From a virus, in IMG/VR virus record IMGVR_UViG_3300037132_000243, positions 1-29,486 of that record: DNA of 29,486 nt. One strand, given 5' to 3'. Under the pieces are notes generated by a model. That model was not told the origin of the DNA, did no database searches, and was given only the letters and a program-made list of their open reading frames with translations. How positions within the stretch are numbered: the first letter of the stretch is position 1; each line of letters begins with the position of its first letter. This document shows positions 14,031-21,952 of this stretch, one piece after another. The translations under genes and the position numbers were made by a program.

Positions 14031-16154
14031 ATGGCGGAGAACGGAAATCAGTCGTTGGGCGCGCTCGAACAGCACCTCAAGAGCATGTTCGACCGCTATG
14101 CCAACAACCGTGCGGCCCTGCTGGAGCCGAAGTGGCACCGGTATCGCGCCAGTTTCGCCCGCGACCCCACCCTCGACGCCAAGACCTGGACCGCCAGCGA
14201 GCGGGACAGCCGCAAATCCAAGACCGTCTTCGACCTGACGAAAAACAAGTGTCTCGCCGCGGTCACGATCATCTACGACATGCTGACGCAGGGCGGTCGG
14301 CTGGCGCTGATGTTCATGCCCGAGGATGTGCAGCAGGCGAAGCTGCTGACGCAGAAGCAGCAGTCCGAAGGTTCCGGCGTGGCCGTCGAGGGGCTGGACC
14401 CGACGGTCTCGGATGCGCTGGAGGCACAGACCAACGTCGTTGACCGCCAGCTGGAGAACTGCGACGGCCGTCTGCAACTGCTCAAGTGCCTGCTGTCCGG
14501 CGCCGAGTACGGCATGTTCTGGAGCAAACGGTTCACCACGACGCTCAACACCAGCGGTTTCAAGCGCATTGCGCCGGATCTCTACCAGCACGTCAAGAGC
14601 GCCGAGCCGGCCCCAGGCGTGGAGTTCAAAAGCGTCTGGTCGATGTTTTGGGACATGGAAGCGGCCTCGCCGGAGCAACGCGAGGGCGTCATCGAGCGCG
14701 ACTTTGTCAGCGCCTACGAAGTGCGGCAGCTCAAGGGGCAGCAATTCTACATCGACACACAGCTCGACCTCGTCCTCGGTCGGATGGCAGGGCCGCAGCG
14801 AGCCGCCGCGGGCGCGCAGGGCGGTCCCAACTCCAATATGCCGCCGGCACTCGCCGAGGTGGCCGAGCGCACCCGTACCGCCGAGATCCGCGAGTTCTGG
14901 TGCCGTGTGCCGCTGAGTGCCACGCTGGATTTCGAGGGCGGTCTGACGGATCAGGTGCTGGAAACATGCGGCATCGAGCCGCCGGGCGCCGCGCAGCCCG
15001 ACGAAGCCGAAGCGACTGCCGAAGCGCCCGCCCCGAAACCCAACGAAAAGACCGACGCCCCCGGCAACGAGGTGTTCATCCACGCCATCACCATCGACAA
15101 CCTCGTCGTGCGCTATGTCCATGTCGAGCGCGAGGATTGGCCCTATTTTGACGATGTGTGGGAGCTGAACCTCGACGGCAACGGCGGCATCGGGGTGGCC
15201 GAAAACGTCGAGCAGGAGCAGATCGTCCTCAACGGCGCGGTGCGGGCGCTGGAGGAAGCCACCAAGCTGCTCGGCCAGCTCATTCTCGCCGGCAAGCGCG
15301 AGAGCCTGCAGACCGATTTCGTGCAGCTGAAAACCGGTCTCTTCCTCGACCTGGATGCCGACTGCCGCAGCATCGCCGAAGCCATCCAGCAGCTCAAACT
15401 CGACGACACCACCGGCCCGCTCTACAAGATCATCGAGCTGTTCATGCAGCTCGGCGACCTCTCCAGCATGATTCCTCGCATCGAGCAGGGGCAGCAGACG
15501 TTCGAGACGCAGACGCTGGGCGAGCTGCACGAGCGGCTCGACAAGGCGGGCAAATACTTGGGCATGGTCATCCAACGCTACGACCGCATGGTCGAACAAT
15601 GGGGGCTGTGCTTCTACCGCGTCAATATGCTCAACCCCGCGCTGGCCTCGGCGATGGGTAGCTTCAAGGTCAAGGCGTTGGGTTTCACGTCGTTCATGAA
15701 CAAGACCGTCCGCCTCAAGGGCCTGTTCGACATCATGGCGTTGGCGAAGTCCGACCCCGACCTCAAGCTCATGACGCGGTTCTCCGAGATCTACAAGGAG
15801 ATCATCAAGGGCTACGACATCGACCCGCAGCAGATCCTCAAGACCGCGCAGGAGATGGATGCCGAGGCCCAGCAGCTCCAGGCACAGCTCGACCAGATGC
15901 AGGCGCAGGGCGCAGCCGGCGGCGGCGGTGGTGGCGCGGGCAAGTCGCAAGAGGAAACGATGGCGAAGATACAGCGGCTGCAGGCCGAATCGCGCAGGGC
16001 CGACGCGCAGACCGCCGCCATCTCCGAGGGCATGGTCCTCAAACGTGCCGAAGTGGTCACCAAACTTGAAAAGGAGCGCGCGGCCCCGCCGACAGCGGCA
16101 ACGCCGCCGGAGCCGGCCGCCGCTCCCCCCACCCTCGAAAGGAACACCCCATGA
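14031..16154 (+). CDS. Portal protein (head-tail connector)
   Basis: The 707-aa protein (or 710 aa from a GTG at 14022; neither start has a clear ribosome-binding site) has the size of podovirus/P22-type portals. N-terminal helices (LEQHLKSMFDRYANNRAALLEPKW) lead into a wing and stem body with FDLTKNKCLAAVTIIYDMLTQG and a strand-rich middle (VFIHAITIDNLVVRYVHVERED). A long helical crown region follows (NGAVRALEEATKLLGQLI, IIELFMQLGDLSSMI). Residues after about 600 form a coiled coil (EMDAEAQQLQAQLDQMQAQ), a Gly run and a Pro/Ala-rich tail. Portals form a twelve-part ring through which DNA enters. Place after terminase and before scaffold and capsid supports the call; direct motif evidence is modest. 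Confidence 0.75.
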   Translation: MAENGNQSLGALEQHLKSMFDRYANNRAALLEPKWHRYRASFARDPTLDAKTWTASERDSRKSKTVFDLTKNKCLAAVTIIYDMLTQGGRLALMFMPEDVQQAKLLTQKQQSEGSGVAVEGLDPTVSDALEAQTNVVDRQLENCDGRLQLLKCLLSGAEYGMFWSKRFTTTLNTSGFKRIAPDLYQHVKSAEPAPGVEFKSVWSMFWDMEAASPEQREGVIERDFVSAYEVRQLKGQQFYIDTQLDLVLGRMAGPQRAAAGAQGGPNSNMPPALAEVAERTRTAEIREFWCRVPLSATLDFEGGLTDQVLETCGIEPPGAAQPDEAEATAEAPAPKPNEKTDAPGNEVFIHAITIDNLVVRYVHVEREDWPYFDDVWELNLDGNGGIGVAENVEQEQIVLNGAVRALEEATKLLGQLILAGKRESLQTDFVQLKTGLFLDLDADCRSIAEAIQQLKLDDTTGPLYKIIELFMQLGDLSSMIPRIEQGQQTFETQTLGELHERLDKAGKYLGMVIQRYDRMVEQWGLCFYRVNMLNPALASAMGSFKVKALGFTSFMNKTVRLKGLFDIMALAKSDPDLKLMTRFSEIYKEIIKGYDIDPQQILKTAQEMDAEAQQLQAQLDQMQAQGAAGGGGGGAGKSQEETMAKIQRLQAESRRADAQTAAISEGMVLKRAEVVTKLEKERAAPPTAATPPEPAAAPPTLERNTP

Positions 16155-16318
16155 GCATCGAATCCGATCTGTTGGAACGCAGCGCCCGCCAATTCCGAAG
16201 CGCGGCCGACGTAGACAAGCCCGGGCATCCGGAGGCCGTCGTGCCTGCCGCGAAGCCCGTCGTGCCGCCGGTCGTCGTCGCACCGAAGGCCAAGGGCAAG
16301 GGCAAAGCCAGGGGCTGA
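16151..16318 (+). CDS. Hypothetical 55-aa protein after the portal gene
   Basis: It starts MSIESDLLERSARQFRSA and goes on with a Pro/Val/Ala-rich linker (VVPAAKPVVPPVVVAPK) and a basic Gly/Lys tail (AKGKGKARG). The ATG overlaps the portal stop as ATGA. The helix plus disordered basic tail is similar to small head-completion or internal proteins, but no family is recognised. Confidence 0.55.
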   Translation: MSIESDLLERSARQFRSAADVDKPGHPEAVVPAAKPVVPPVVVAPKAKGKGKARG

Positions 16319-16356
16319 TCAACTTTCCCGCATGAGGGAAGAGAAATAAGGAAACC

Positions 16357-17031
16357 ATGAGAAACGTAGTCACGCAGCGCGGTAATCTGGAGCAGATGTG
16401 CGAGAGCCTGGGCCTGGCCGCCACGGTACAGCCCACTGATCACGCCGACGCCACGGCTGTCCGGCAGTTCAAATACTGGTGCGGTCGCAACCTCGAAGTG
16501 GCGCGGCGCGAGCTGGTGCATACGCAGAAGCTCCAGCGCGCCGAGCTCAAACCCATCGCGGGCATGGAACATTTCATCGCCGCGAAGGAACAGTCCGCGC
16601 TGAAATTCTGCAAGCGCGACGCGCAGGGCAGCCCGATCTACGCGCAAGACCCTGCCACCGGCCGCACGGGCATGGAGATCCTGCCCGAGAAGAACGGCGA
16701 CTATCGCCGCGAGCTGCTGGAGCTCGCCAAGCAATTCGCCGGCATCGTCAAGGACATGGACACCAACCAGCGCAACGCCGACAACGTGCTCCACCAGGAC
16801 GTGACGCTCAAGATGTTCACCATCGACTTTACCGGCGCGCCCGAGCGCATGGCCGGCGGGTTGATCGCGGACCTGCGCTTCATGCTGGACAACGTGCCGG
16901 AAGAAGCCGCCCCGCAGAATTTGATGGCGGCGCGCTACTTCGGCACGCAGGCGCCGGACGCGAAAAAGCCGTGGTATGTGCGGCTGAATGAGCGGTTGCA
17001 GGTGCGGAAGGTGCAGCGCGCGGGCGCGTGA
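16357..17031 (+). CDS. Hypothetical 224-aa head-region protein
   Basis: An AAGGAA site lies before the ATG. The protein is mainly helical (CGRNLEVARRELVHTQKLQ, YRRELLELAKQFAGIVKDMD) with a C-terminal part MFTIDFTGAPERMAGGLIADL. Family unknown. It lies between portal and scaffold, so it may be a head assembly protein or a head-packaged protein. A copy of the recurrent hairpin motif follows its stop by one base. Confidence 0.6.
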   Translation: MRNVVTQRGNLEQMCESLGLAATVQPTDHADATAVRQFKYWCGRNLEVARRELVHTQKLQRAELKPIAGMEHFIAAKEQSALKFCKRDAQGSPIYAQDPATGRTGMEILPEKNGDYRRELLELAKQFAGIVKDMDTNQRNADNVLHQDVTLKMFTIDFTGAPERMAGGLIADLRFMLDNVPEEAAPQNLMAARYFGTQAPDAKKPWYVRLNERLQVRKVQRAGA

Positions 17032-17032
17032 T

Positions 17033-17048
17033 GCCTACGGATTGAGGC
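17033..17048 (+). repeat. Recurrent hairpin motif, copy 4
   Basis: GCCT-ACGGATTG-AGGC begins 2 nt after the TGA of the previous gene and ends 4 nt before the next ATG. Its GAGG may serve as ribosome-binding site here. Confidence 0.6.
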
Positions 17049-17051
17049 TTG

Positions 17052-17327
17052 ATGAACGTAAAGCGATACATCAGCGGGACGCCGGCGCAGACCACTGCGG
17101 CCACGATGGCGCTGGTCAGCCTCGACCAGACCGGCGGCGGCAAGGCCCTGCTGGCGGCCATCCTCCAGCGGCAGCAGGAGCTGGCGGCGAAGCGCGCGCG
17201 CGAGTGCCTCGTCGTGGCGCAGGGCGACTACCGGGAGGATTTCCGGTGCGTCCACGGGCAGGAGCTGGGGCTGGAGTGGGTGTTCGAATTTCTCAAGACG
17301 GTAAAACAGGAACGGAGCAAAACATGA
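17052..17327 (+). CDS. Hypothetical 91-aa protein
   Basis: The ATG at 17052 is preceded by GAGG of the hairpin motif. The protein has an N-terminal helix pair (AATMALVSLDQTGGGKALLAAILQRQQELAAKRARE) and an end with VHGQELGLEWVFEFLKTVKQ. Family unknown. Its stop overlaps a tiny downstream frame as ATGA. Confidence 0.55.
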   Translation: MNVKRYISGTPAQTTAATMALVSLDQTGGGKALLAAILQRQQELAAKRARECLVVAQGDYREDFRCVHGQELGLEWVFEFLKTVKQERSKT

Positions 17328-17380
17328 ACTTCCTCGTGTCCTCCAACCGTGCTTGCAAGGTCAGCAACAGCGTGAATTGA
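17324..17380 (+). CDS. Possible 18-aa microprotein
   Basis: MNFLVSSNRACKVSNSVN is open from an ATG that overlaps the previous stop (ATGA) and follows GGAGC. Length is too short for any comparison; it could be a coupling leader or chance. Confidence 0.25.
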   Translation: MNFLVSSNRACKVSNSVN

Positions 17381-17419
17381 GCAGAACCGAAACAACTGAG
17401 CAGCCATAGGAGCTACCAC

Positions 17420-18409
17420 ATGGACCCCGTACCGTTGAATGCAGCAGAAGCCAGCAGCGCACAGACCGCCTTCGCGGCGGGTGCGGCCACGCTTGCCCAG
17501 GCCCCCGCCGCCGCGGCCCCCGCCGTCGCGCCCGTAGTGCCTACTGATAAAGGCGTATTGCCGTCCGCGGCTCCGCAGCCCGCCCCCACCCCCGAAGGCG
17601 ATGCCGCGCCCGAGGGCGACGGCAAACCCGTCAGCACCCTCGCAGCCATCCACGCCGAAGCCGCCGCCGAGCAGGCCGTCGAACGCCAGCGTGCACTGGA
17701 CGCCGAGGCCGACCGGCTGCGCCGCGAAGCCAGCGCCGCGGCCACCGCCGCGCCGGCCCCGCAGGCCGAAGCGATCGCGCAGACGCTTGCCGCGCTGCCC
17801 CAGCTGCTCGCTGGCATCAAGGATGTGGTCGTTGATGACCCCAGCGTCACCGAGGGCGCGACGCCAGGCAAGTCCACCGTGGGCGAAATCATGCAGGGCT
17901 ATCCGGCCATCGCGCAATCCATGATGGCGCTGATTCAAGCGGCGGTCCCGCAACTTCTGGCACGGGAGCTCGGCCACACCGTCATGCCGACGATCAACGC
18001 TTTCCACCAGCAGCAGACGGCCGCGAAGGTCGATACGCTCATGGGCGCGCTCGACGAAGCCGGCCACACCGACATCCGTGACCTGTACGCCGATGACGCC
18101 AAGTGGGGCGAGATCCAGGCGTTTGCCGATGGCGACCCCGTGTTGAAGCGCTATTTCGATTCCGACGACGCCGGCAAGCTCGACAAGGTGCTGCAGGCGT
18201 GGCGCGAGAGCAAAGGCGAGGCGATGCCCGCCGCGGTGGCGAAGGTGCGCAGCACGAACGACGCCCAGCGTCAGCGCACCGCGGCCTTGCATGGTGGCAC
18301 GCTGCGCAACCGCCAAGGCGCCGCGCCCGCCGGCAACCAGCGCGAACCTACGGCGGCGGAGAAACAGCGCCTGTTCGATGTTGGGCAACGCGGAGTCACA
18401 GGGCAATAA
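17420..18409 (+). CDS. Putative scaffolding protein
   Basis: The 329-aa protein is low in aromatic residues. It has a disordered Ala/Pro-rich N-terminus (about 1-75), a coiled-coil stretch (AEAAAEQAVERQRALDAEADRLRREA, 80-110), a middle helical part, and a charged helical C-terminus ending in NQREPTAAEKQRLFDVG. Composition, acidity and place directly upstream of the capsid gene fit a scaffolding protein, which directs prohead assembly and then leaves. Copy 5 of the hairpin motif lies inside its N-terminal coding part (17539-17554) and reads VPTDKGVL. Confidence 0.65.
   Translation: MDPVPLNAAEASSAQTAFAAGAATLAQAPAAAAPAVAPVVPTDKGVLPSAAPQPAPTPEGDAAPEGDGKPVSTLAAIHAEAAAEQAVERQRALDAEADRLRREASAAATAAPAPQAEAIAQTLAALPQLLAGIKDVVVDDPSVTEGATPGKSTVGEIMQGYPAIAQSMMALIQAAVPQLLARELGHTVMPTINAFHQQQTAAKVDTLMGALDEAGHTDIRDLYADDAKWGEIQAFADGDPVLKRYFDSDDAGKLDKVLQAWRESKGEAMPAAVAKVRSTNDAQRQRTAALHGGTLRNRQGAAPAGNQREPTAAEKQRLFDVGQRGVTGQ
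17539..17554 (+). repeat. Recurrent hairpin motif, copy 5 (in-gene)
   Basis: GCCT-ACTGATAA-AGGC lies inside the scaffold gene. With its flanks (CCGTAGT before, GTATT after) it is nearly the same as copy 6, which lies between genes. Confidence 0.6.
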
Positions 18410-18410
18410 G

Positions 18411-18638
18411 ATGGGCGACACCCTCCAAGTCAGTCCGCGGCAGCCCTCCCCTGCGGGGTTGATCGAGACGCCGCCGCTGGACCTGATCCGGTGCGAGCAT
18501 CTGGTCGAGCACACGGGCAAGGCGGGTGTGATGAAGCGGTGCGGCACGCCCTTGTGCGAGGCGCAGGTCGGGCGGGGCTCGGTGCTCCGCATCCGCTGCC
18601 GGCATTGTAAGAAGGATACGACGGTGTTCGGTCTATGA
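18411..18638 (+). CDS. Com-like zinc-finger protein between scaffold and capsid
   Basis: The 75-aa protein has cysteines at 28, 44, 49, 63 and 66. The last part (KRCGTPLCEAQVGRGS, then LRIRCRHCKKDTTVF) matches the spacing of the phage Mu Com family, in which a Cys-pair and a later CxxC hold zinc. Mu Com binds mRNA and activates translation of mom. Here the gene sits one base after the scaffold stop and before a folded capsid leader, so an RNA-binding role is attractive but unproven. Confidence 0.55.
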   Translation: MGDTLQVSPRQPSPAGLIETPPLDLIRCEHLVEHTGKAGVMKRCGTPLCEAQVGRGSVLRIRCRHCKKDTTVFGL

Positions 18639-18683
18639 ATACTTTTTGAGCGGCGTGTGCCGCAAAAAATAGCGCGACGAAGG

Positions 18684-18757
18684 GCCGTTTGAGTCTGGTT
18701 GCGATGGAAGTGGTTGCCGGCAGTCCGGCGACCAAACAACCACCAGGAGCAAACGGC
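18684..18757 (+). promoter_or_regulatory. Structured mRNA leader of the capsid gene
   Basis: GCCGTTTG (18684-18691) is exactly complementary to CAAACGGC (18750-18757), just before the capsid ATG. Inside lies a second stem (18712-18720 with 18725-18733, one G-T pair, CAGT loop). The AGGAG ribosome-binding site (18744-18748) is next to the closing stem, so folding could control access. Confidence 0.55.
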
Positions 18758-18758
18758 A

Positions 18759-19769
18759 ATGAACAGATACGGCGATATTAGTTACGAGACGCAGTACGCG
18801 CTCGTCGGTCGTCTTCTGGCTGCCTTCTATCCGATGTGCGTTTGCGCGCGCTTCGGGCAGGCGGAAGTCCAGAAGTCCAACAGCGGCCTCATTCGGAAAT
18901 GGCGGCGTTACGATCCGATTCCGCCCGCCACGGCCCCCGTCGCGGAAGGCATGACGCCCCCGGGCCAGAAGATCACCTGCACCGACTACTCGGCGACGCT
19001 GGAAGAGTTTATCCATATCGTCGAGCTGACGGATGTCATTCAGGACACGCATCAGGATCCGATCCTACAGGAACGCACCGACGCGCTCGGTCAGGCCAAC
19101 GGGCAGACCGTCGAGCTGGTGACGATCAGCGTGCTGGTGGGCGGCACGCAGGCGATGTACGCCAACGCGGGCAGCAGCAACCGCGCCACGGTCAACGGCC
19201 CGCCGGCCAACGGCGACTTCCTCAAGATCCTCCGCGCCTTGGACAACAACCTCGCGCAGCCGATCAGCAAGATCATCAACGCGGGCAGCAGCATCGCCAC
19301 GCAGGCCGTCGCGGGCGGTTTCTACGCCTTTACCCATACGGACGTGATTGCGGACCTGGAGCACATCACCGGCTTCCAGAAGCTGACGAGCTACGCCAAT
19401 CCTGGCATGGCCGTTCCCGGCGAGTTCGGCGCGCTCGGCCGCATCCGCTATATCGCTACGCCGAATTTCAAGCCGTGGGTGGCCGCCGGTCTGTCCGGTT
19501 CGACCTACCTGACCAACGGCGCCGCGGGCACGGGCAAGTGCGACGTGTATCCGGTCATCGTGTTCGGCAAAGACTGCTACGCGACGGTCAAGCTCAACGG
19601 CTACGACTCCGCGGAGATCTTCGTCCTCAAGCCTGGGCAGGCTCGTGGCGGCGATCCGGCCGGTCAGCGAGGCAGTGTGTCCAGCAAGCTGTGGTACACC
19701 AGCGCCATCCTCTGCCAGCCGCATCTGGTGCGCTACGAAGTGGCCGTCACCGCCAACCCGAATTGGTAA
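18759..19769 (+). CDS. Major capsid protein, N4-gp56 family
   Basis: From the ATG at 18759 (AGGAG ten nt upstream) the protein has 336 aa. The start RYGDISYETQYALVGRLLAAFYP, then FGQAEV, IRKWRRYDPIPPAT, VAEGMTPPGQKIT, DYSATLEEFIHIVELTDVI, and DTHQDPILQE follow the N4-gp56 capsid family very closely. The HK97-like fold of this family makes the icosahedral shell. An ordinary length and its place after the scaffold support the call. The 5' leader is folded and a 10-bp stem follows the stop. Confidence 0.93.
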   Translation: MNRYGDISYETQYALVGRLLAAFYPMCVCARFGQAEVQKSNSGLIRKWRRYDPIPPATAPVAEGMTPPGQKITCTDYSATLEEFIHIVELTDVIQDTHQDPILQERTDALGQANGQTVELVTISVLVGGTQAMYANAGSSNRATVNGPPANGDFLKILRALDNNLAQPISKIINAGSSIATQAVAGGFYAFTHTDVIADLEHITGFQKLTSYANPGMAVPGEFGALGRIRYIATPNFKPWVAAGLSGSTYLTNGAAGTGKCDVYPVIVFGKDCYATVKLNGYDSAEIFVLKPGQARGGDPAGQRGSVSSKLWYTSAILCQPHLVRYEVAVTANPNW

Positions 19770-19776
19770 ACCCGAC

Positions 19777-19802
19777 ACCGGAGGCTTGAAAGAGCCTCCG
19801 GT
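19777..19802 (+). terminator. Terminator-like hairpin after the capsid gene
   Basis: ACCGGAGGCT and AGCCTCCGGT form a perfect 10-bp stem with a 6-nt loop, 8 bp after the capsid stop. No T-run follows, so it may be an mRNA-end or stability hairpin, or a leaky stop. Confidence 0.65.
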
Positions 19803-19838
19803 ATCCAACCCCAACGAAACCCCAAAAAGGAAAAGATC

Positions 19839-20282
19839 ATGAAGTATTCCTTCTACCTCTCGAACACCGGCGCAGCGGTCACGCTCGCGCTCGGTTTCAA
19901 ACCGCACCGTGTGCGGGTCACCAACATCGTGTCCGGCGAGACGCTGGAATGGCATCGCGGGATGCTCAACAACGCCGCGACGCTGGAAGGCGTCAAGACC
20001 GTGGCCGCGGGCACGCGCTCGCTGCTCGGTGCCGGCGCCGGCATCTCGCTGTTCACCGGTGGCGCGCGCGTGGCGACCTCTGCGGCGGCCGTGCAGACGC
20101 CGGTCTTCACGCAGCCCTTGACGCTGATGGCGAATCAGCGCGCCAACGGCGTCAGCAAGCTCGGTGCGGCCCCCGTGGGCCAGACGCTGCCCGACGGCAT
20201 CGTCATCTCCGAGACCGCGGACGTCAACGCGGTGAGCGAGTTCAGCATCGTCGAGGTCGAGCGCGACGACGACATCGTCTAA
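19839..20282 (+). CDS. Hypothetical 147-aa head-associated protein
   Basis: A beta-rich protein begins MKYSFYLSNTGAAVTLALGFKPHRVRVTN and continues with a Gly/Ala-rich middle (GAGAGISLFTGGARVATSAA). The C-terminal part ends FSIVEVERDDDIV. Place directly after the capsid gene suggests a decoration or head-fibre protein, but I recognise no family. A perfect 12-bp stem follows the gene. Confidence 0.6.
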   Translation: MKYSFYLSNTGAAVTLALGFKPHRVRVTNIVSGETLEWHRGMLNNAATLEGVKTVAAGTRSLLGAGAGISLFTGGARVATSAAAVQTPVFTQPLTLMANQRANGVSKLGAAPVGQTLPDGIVISETADVNAVSEFSIVEVERDDDIV

Positions 20283-20292
20283 GTCACGGAAA

Positions 20293-20321
20293 GCCGGCGG
20301 CGGGACAGCCCCGCCGCCGGC
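20293..20321 (+). terminator. GC-rich hairpin between head genes
   Basis: GCCGGCGGCGGG and CCCGCCGCCGGC form a perfect 12-bp stem with an ACAGC loop. It lacks a T-run. Copy 6 of the recurrent motif begins 15 bp later. Confidence 0.6.
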
Positions 20322-20335
20322 CCACCGTCCGTAGT

Positions 20336-20351
20336 GCCTACGGATACAGGC
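20336..20351 (+). repeat. Recurrent hairpin motif, copy 6
   Basis: GCCT-ACGGATAC-AGGC follows a GC-rich hairpin and precedes the next ATG by 19 bp. Its flanks (CCGTAGT before, GTAAT after) match copy 5. Confidence 0.65.
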
Positions 20352-20370
20352 GTAATACATCAGGAGCTAT

Positions 20371-20976
20371 ATGAGCGACGAACCCCAAATCATCCTTGCC
20401 AAGAACGGCAAGGCCTTCCCCACCGAAGAAGCCGCCCGCACCGCCAGCGTGGACCAGAAGCTGACCGAGGCTTGGCAGCCCGTTCCGGTCGGCGAAGGCT
20501 TTGCCCTCGTCCGCATGGTCATGCGTCCACCCACGAGCGGTGAACCGCAGCCTGGACCCGCCCCCGCCTCGCGCTACCGCTATTTCCGCGTCATCTTCCA
20601 GGAGCGCACCGACGACCGCCAGAGCGTGGATGTGTGGCTCAACAACATCAGCGCCGGCCAGGCCCTCAAGTTCCAGCGCGGCGTCGAGGTCATCGTCCCC
20701 GAACCCTATCTGCAACTCGCGCAGGATGCCCACTACTACAAATACGTCGCCGTCGCCGGTCAGGCCTACAAGCAGGGCCGCAAGGTGCGCGAGTATATGT
20801 GGCAGATCGAAGGCACCAAACTGCCCGACGGCAGCACCGCCACCGAGGCGGAGTTCAACACCGCGCTGCGCAGCGGCAACCGCATCCAAAACGCCTACCT
20901 CGAAGGCCGCGGGCTGGGCAGCGACCAGCAGGTCAAGGACGGGCAGGAAGCCGCCGTCGCCGCCGCCCCCATGTAA
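20371..20976 (+). CDS. Hypothetical 201-aa structural-region protein
   Basis: CAGGAG lies before the ATG. An N-terminal part (PQIILAKNGKAFPTEEAART) and a middle strand region (RYRYFRVIFQERTDDRQSVDVWL, then GVEVIVPEPYLQLA) lead to a C-terminus with a helix and Ala tail. The middle resembles a small beta-domain of a head-associated protein. Family unknown; it is between the capsid and the connector genes. Confidence 0.6.
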   Translation: MSDEPQIILAKNGKAFPTEEAARTASVDQKLTEAWQPVPVGEGFALVRMVMRPPTSGEPQPGPAPASRYRYFRVIFQERTDDRQSVDVWLNNISAGQALKFQRGVEVIVPEPYLQLAQDAHYYKYVAVAGQAYKQGRKVREYMWQIEGTKLPDGSTATEAEFNTALRSGNRIQNAYLEGRGLGSDQQVKDGQEAAVAAAPM

Positions 20977-20987
20977 GGATCTGAACC

Positions 20988-21578
20988 ATGTCCACCCCCT
21001 CCATCAACGACCTCCTGCCGCGCCTGCTGGTCGAAGTCCCGGGCGCACCCCTCAACCTGATGCTGGATCAGCTCCGGCAAGCGTGGCGGGCGTTCTGCGT
21101 GGAGGCGGAGGCATGGCGTCCGACCTGCGACCTGACGCTCGTGCAGAATCAACGTCTGTACGACCTCGTCCTCGGCGACCCCGCCCCCGCCGCCGAGGTG
21201 CAGCGCCTCGATGGCGCGTTCTACCTCGACGACAACGGCGAACCGACGGCCGAGCTGGCGCAGGAGTCCTACGAGTTTGTCGATGGCGTCACGCCGAAGG
21301 TGCGCTTTGCCTCTCCGCCGCAGGGTGGCGAGCTGCGCCGCGTGCGGATGGTGCTGGCTCCGCTGTTCGGTACGACCGAGTTCAACCTCGATCTGATCAT
21401 GCCCTATGCCGAGCCGGTCATCGCCAAGGCCGCGGCGGAGATGCTGCTGCTGCCCAAGCGTAACTGGACCGACCCCAAGCGCGCCGCGGTCAAGCTGGCC
21501 GACTATCGCGCCGGCAAGGGCTACTGCCGGCGGTCGATGCTGGTGCAGCGCTACGGCAATTCGAATATCACCGTGTAA
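20988..21578 (+). CDS. Putative head-tail connector (adaptor) protein
   Basis: The 196-aa protein starts STPSINDLLPRLLVEVPGAPL, then LMLDQLRQAWRAFCVEAEAWRP. Early sequences of the type LLPRVxxxVPGxPxxxxxxALRxAAxEFC are common in phage adaptor and neck proteins. A helical C-terminal part (EPVIAKAAAEMLLLPKR, KRAAVKLADYRAG) follows. It would bind below the portal ring. The call is by pattern and place. Confidence 0.6.
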   Translation: MSTPSINDLLPRLLVEVPGAPLNLMLDQLRQAWRAFCVEAEAWRPTCDLTLVQNQRLYDLVLGDPAPAAEVQRLDGAFYLDDNGEPTAELAQESYEFVDGVTPKVRFASPPQGGELRRVRMVLAPLFGTTEFNLDLIMPYAEPVIAKAAAEMLLLPKRNWTDPKRAAVKLADYRAGKGYCRRSMLVQRYGNSNITV

Positions 21579-21589
21579 CAAGGAGAACT

Positions 21590-21952
21590 ATGAAAACAGT
21601 GCAAATTCAACTGCTCGGCCTCGCCGCCGCGCTCGTGCTGGGCCTGACCGCCCGCGCGCTCGACCCGACGCACCTCGCCGGCAAGGAGCTGCGCTTCGGC
21701 CATGAGGTGGTCTCGGTAGGCTTCTCCAGCCCTGCGCGCGTGGTCAGCATTGTCAATCTGGGCACCGGCACGGTCTATGTGGCGGTCAACTCGGCCTCGA
21801 ACACCGTCGCCGCAGCGATTTCCGCGGGCGAGGCGCTGCCGATTCCGGCGGGCCAGCCGTTCACCATCGACAACATCCCGGGTGGCATCGCTTCGATCCA
21901 TATCGGCAGCACGGCGGCGACCAATGCAGTGACGTATGGGGTGCTGCCATGA
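21590..21952 (+). CDS. Exported beta-rich 120-aa protein
   Basis: AAGGAG precedes the ATG. Residues 1-23 form a Sec signal peptide (MKTVQIQLLGLAAALVLGLTARA, cut probably after ARA). The mature part is beta-rich (VVSVGFSSPARVVSIVNL, GTVYVAVNSASNTV, and PAGQPFTIDNIPGG) with a C-terminal strand. It overlaps the next gene as ATGA. Exported proteins are rare among tail genes, so this may be a surface-conversion or lysis-time protein. Confidence 0.65.
   Translation: MKTVQIQLLGLAAALVLGLTARALDPTHLAGKELRFGHEVVSVGFSSPARVVSIVNLGTGTVYVAVNSASNTVAAAISAGEALPIPAGQPFTIDNIPGGIASIHIGSTAATNAVTYGVLP

Noticed and set aside
13980-16436. 818-codon open frame on the minus strand
   Set aside because: It lies wholly opposite the portal and small genes. 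It has repetitive Leu/Arg/His/Val composition, has no family features, and is an antisense by-product of high-GC codon use.
18640-18683. Possible bidirectional terminator (GCGGC/GCCGC with T-run and A-run)
   Set aside because: The stem is only 5 bp and the T-run lies on the wrong side for rightward termination, with mismatches between stem and flanks.
18759-19769. Classification as an N4-like virus
   Set aside because: The capsid family is shared by many unrelated phages, and no giant virion RNA polymerase is seen in the window.
17228-20360. Long minus-strand open frames of 503 and 431 codons opposite scaffold and capsid genes
   Set aside because: Composition is that of antisense shadows, while the plus-strand frames have clear capsid and scaffold character.
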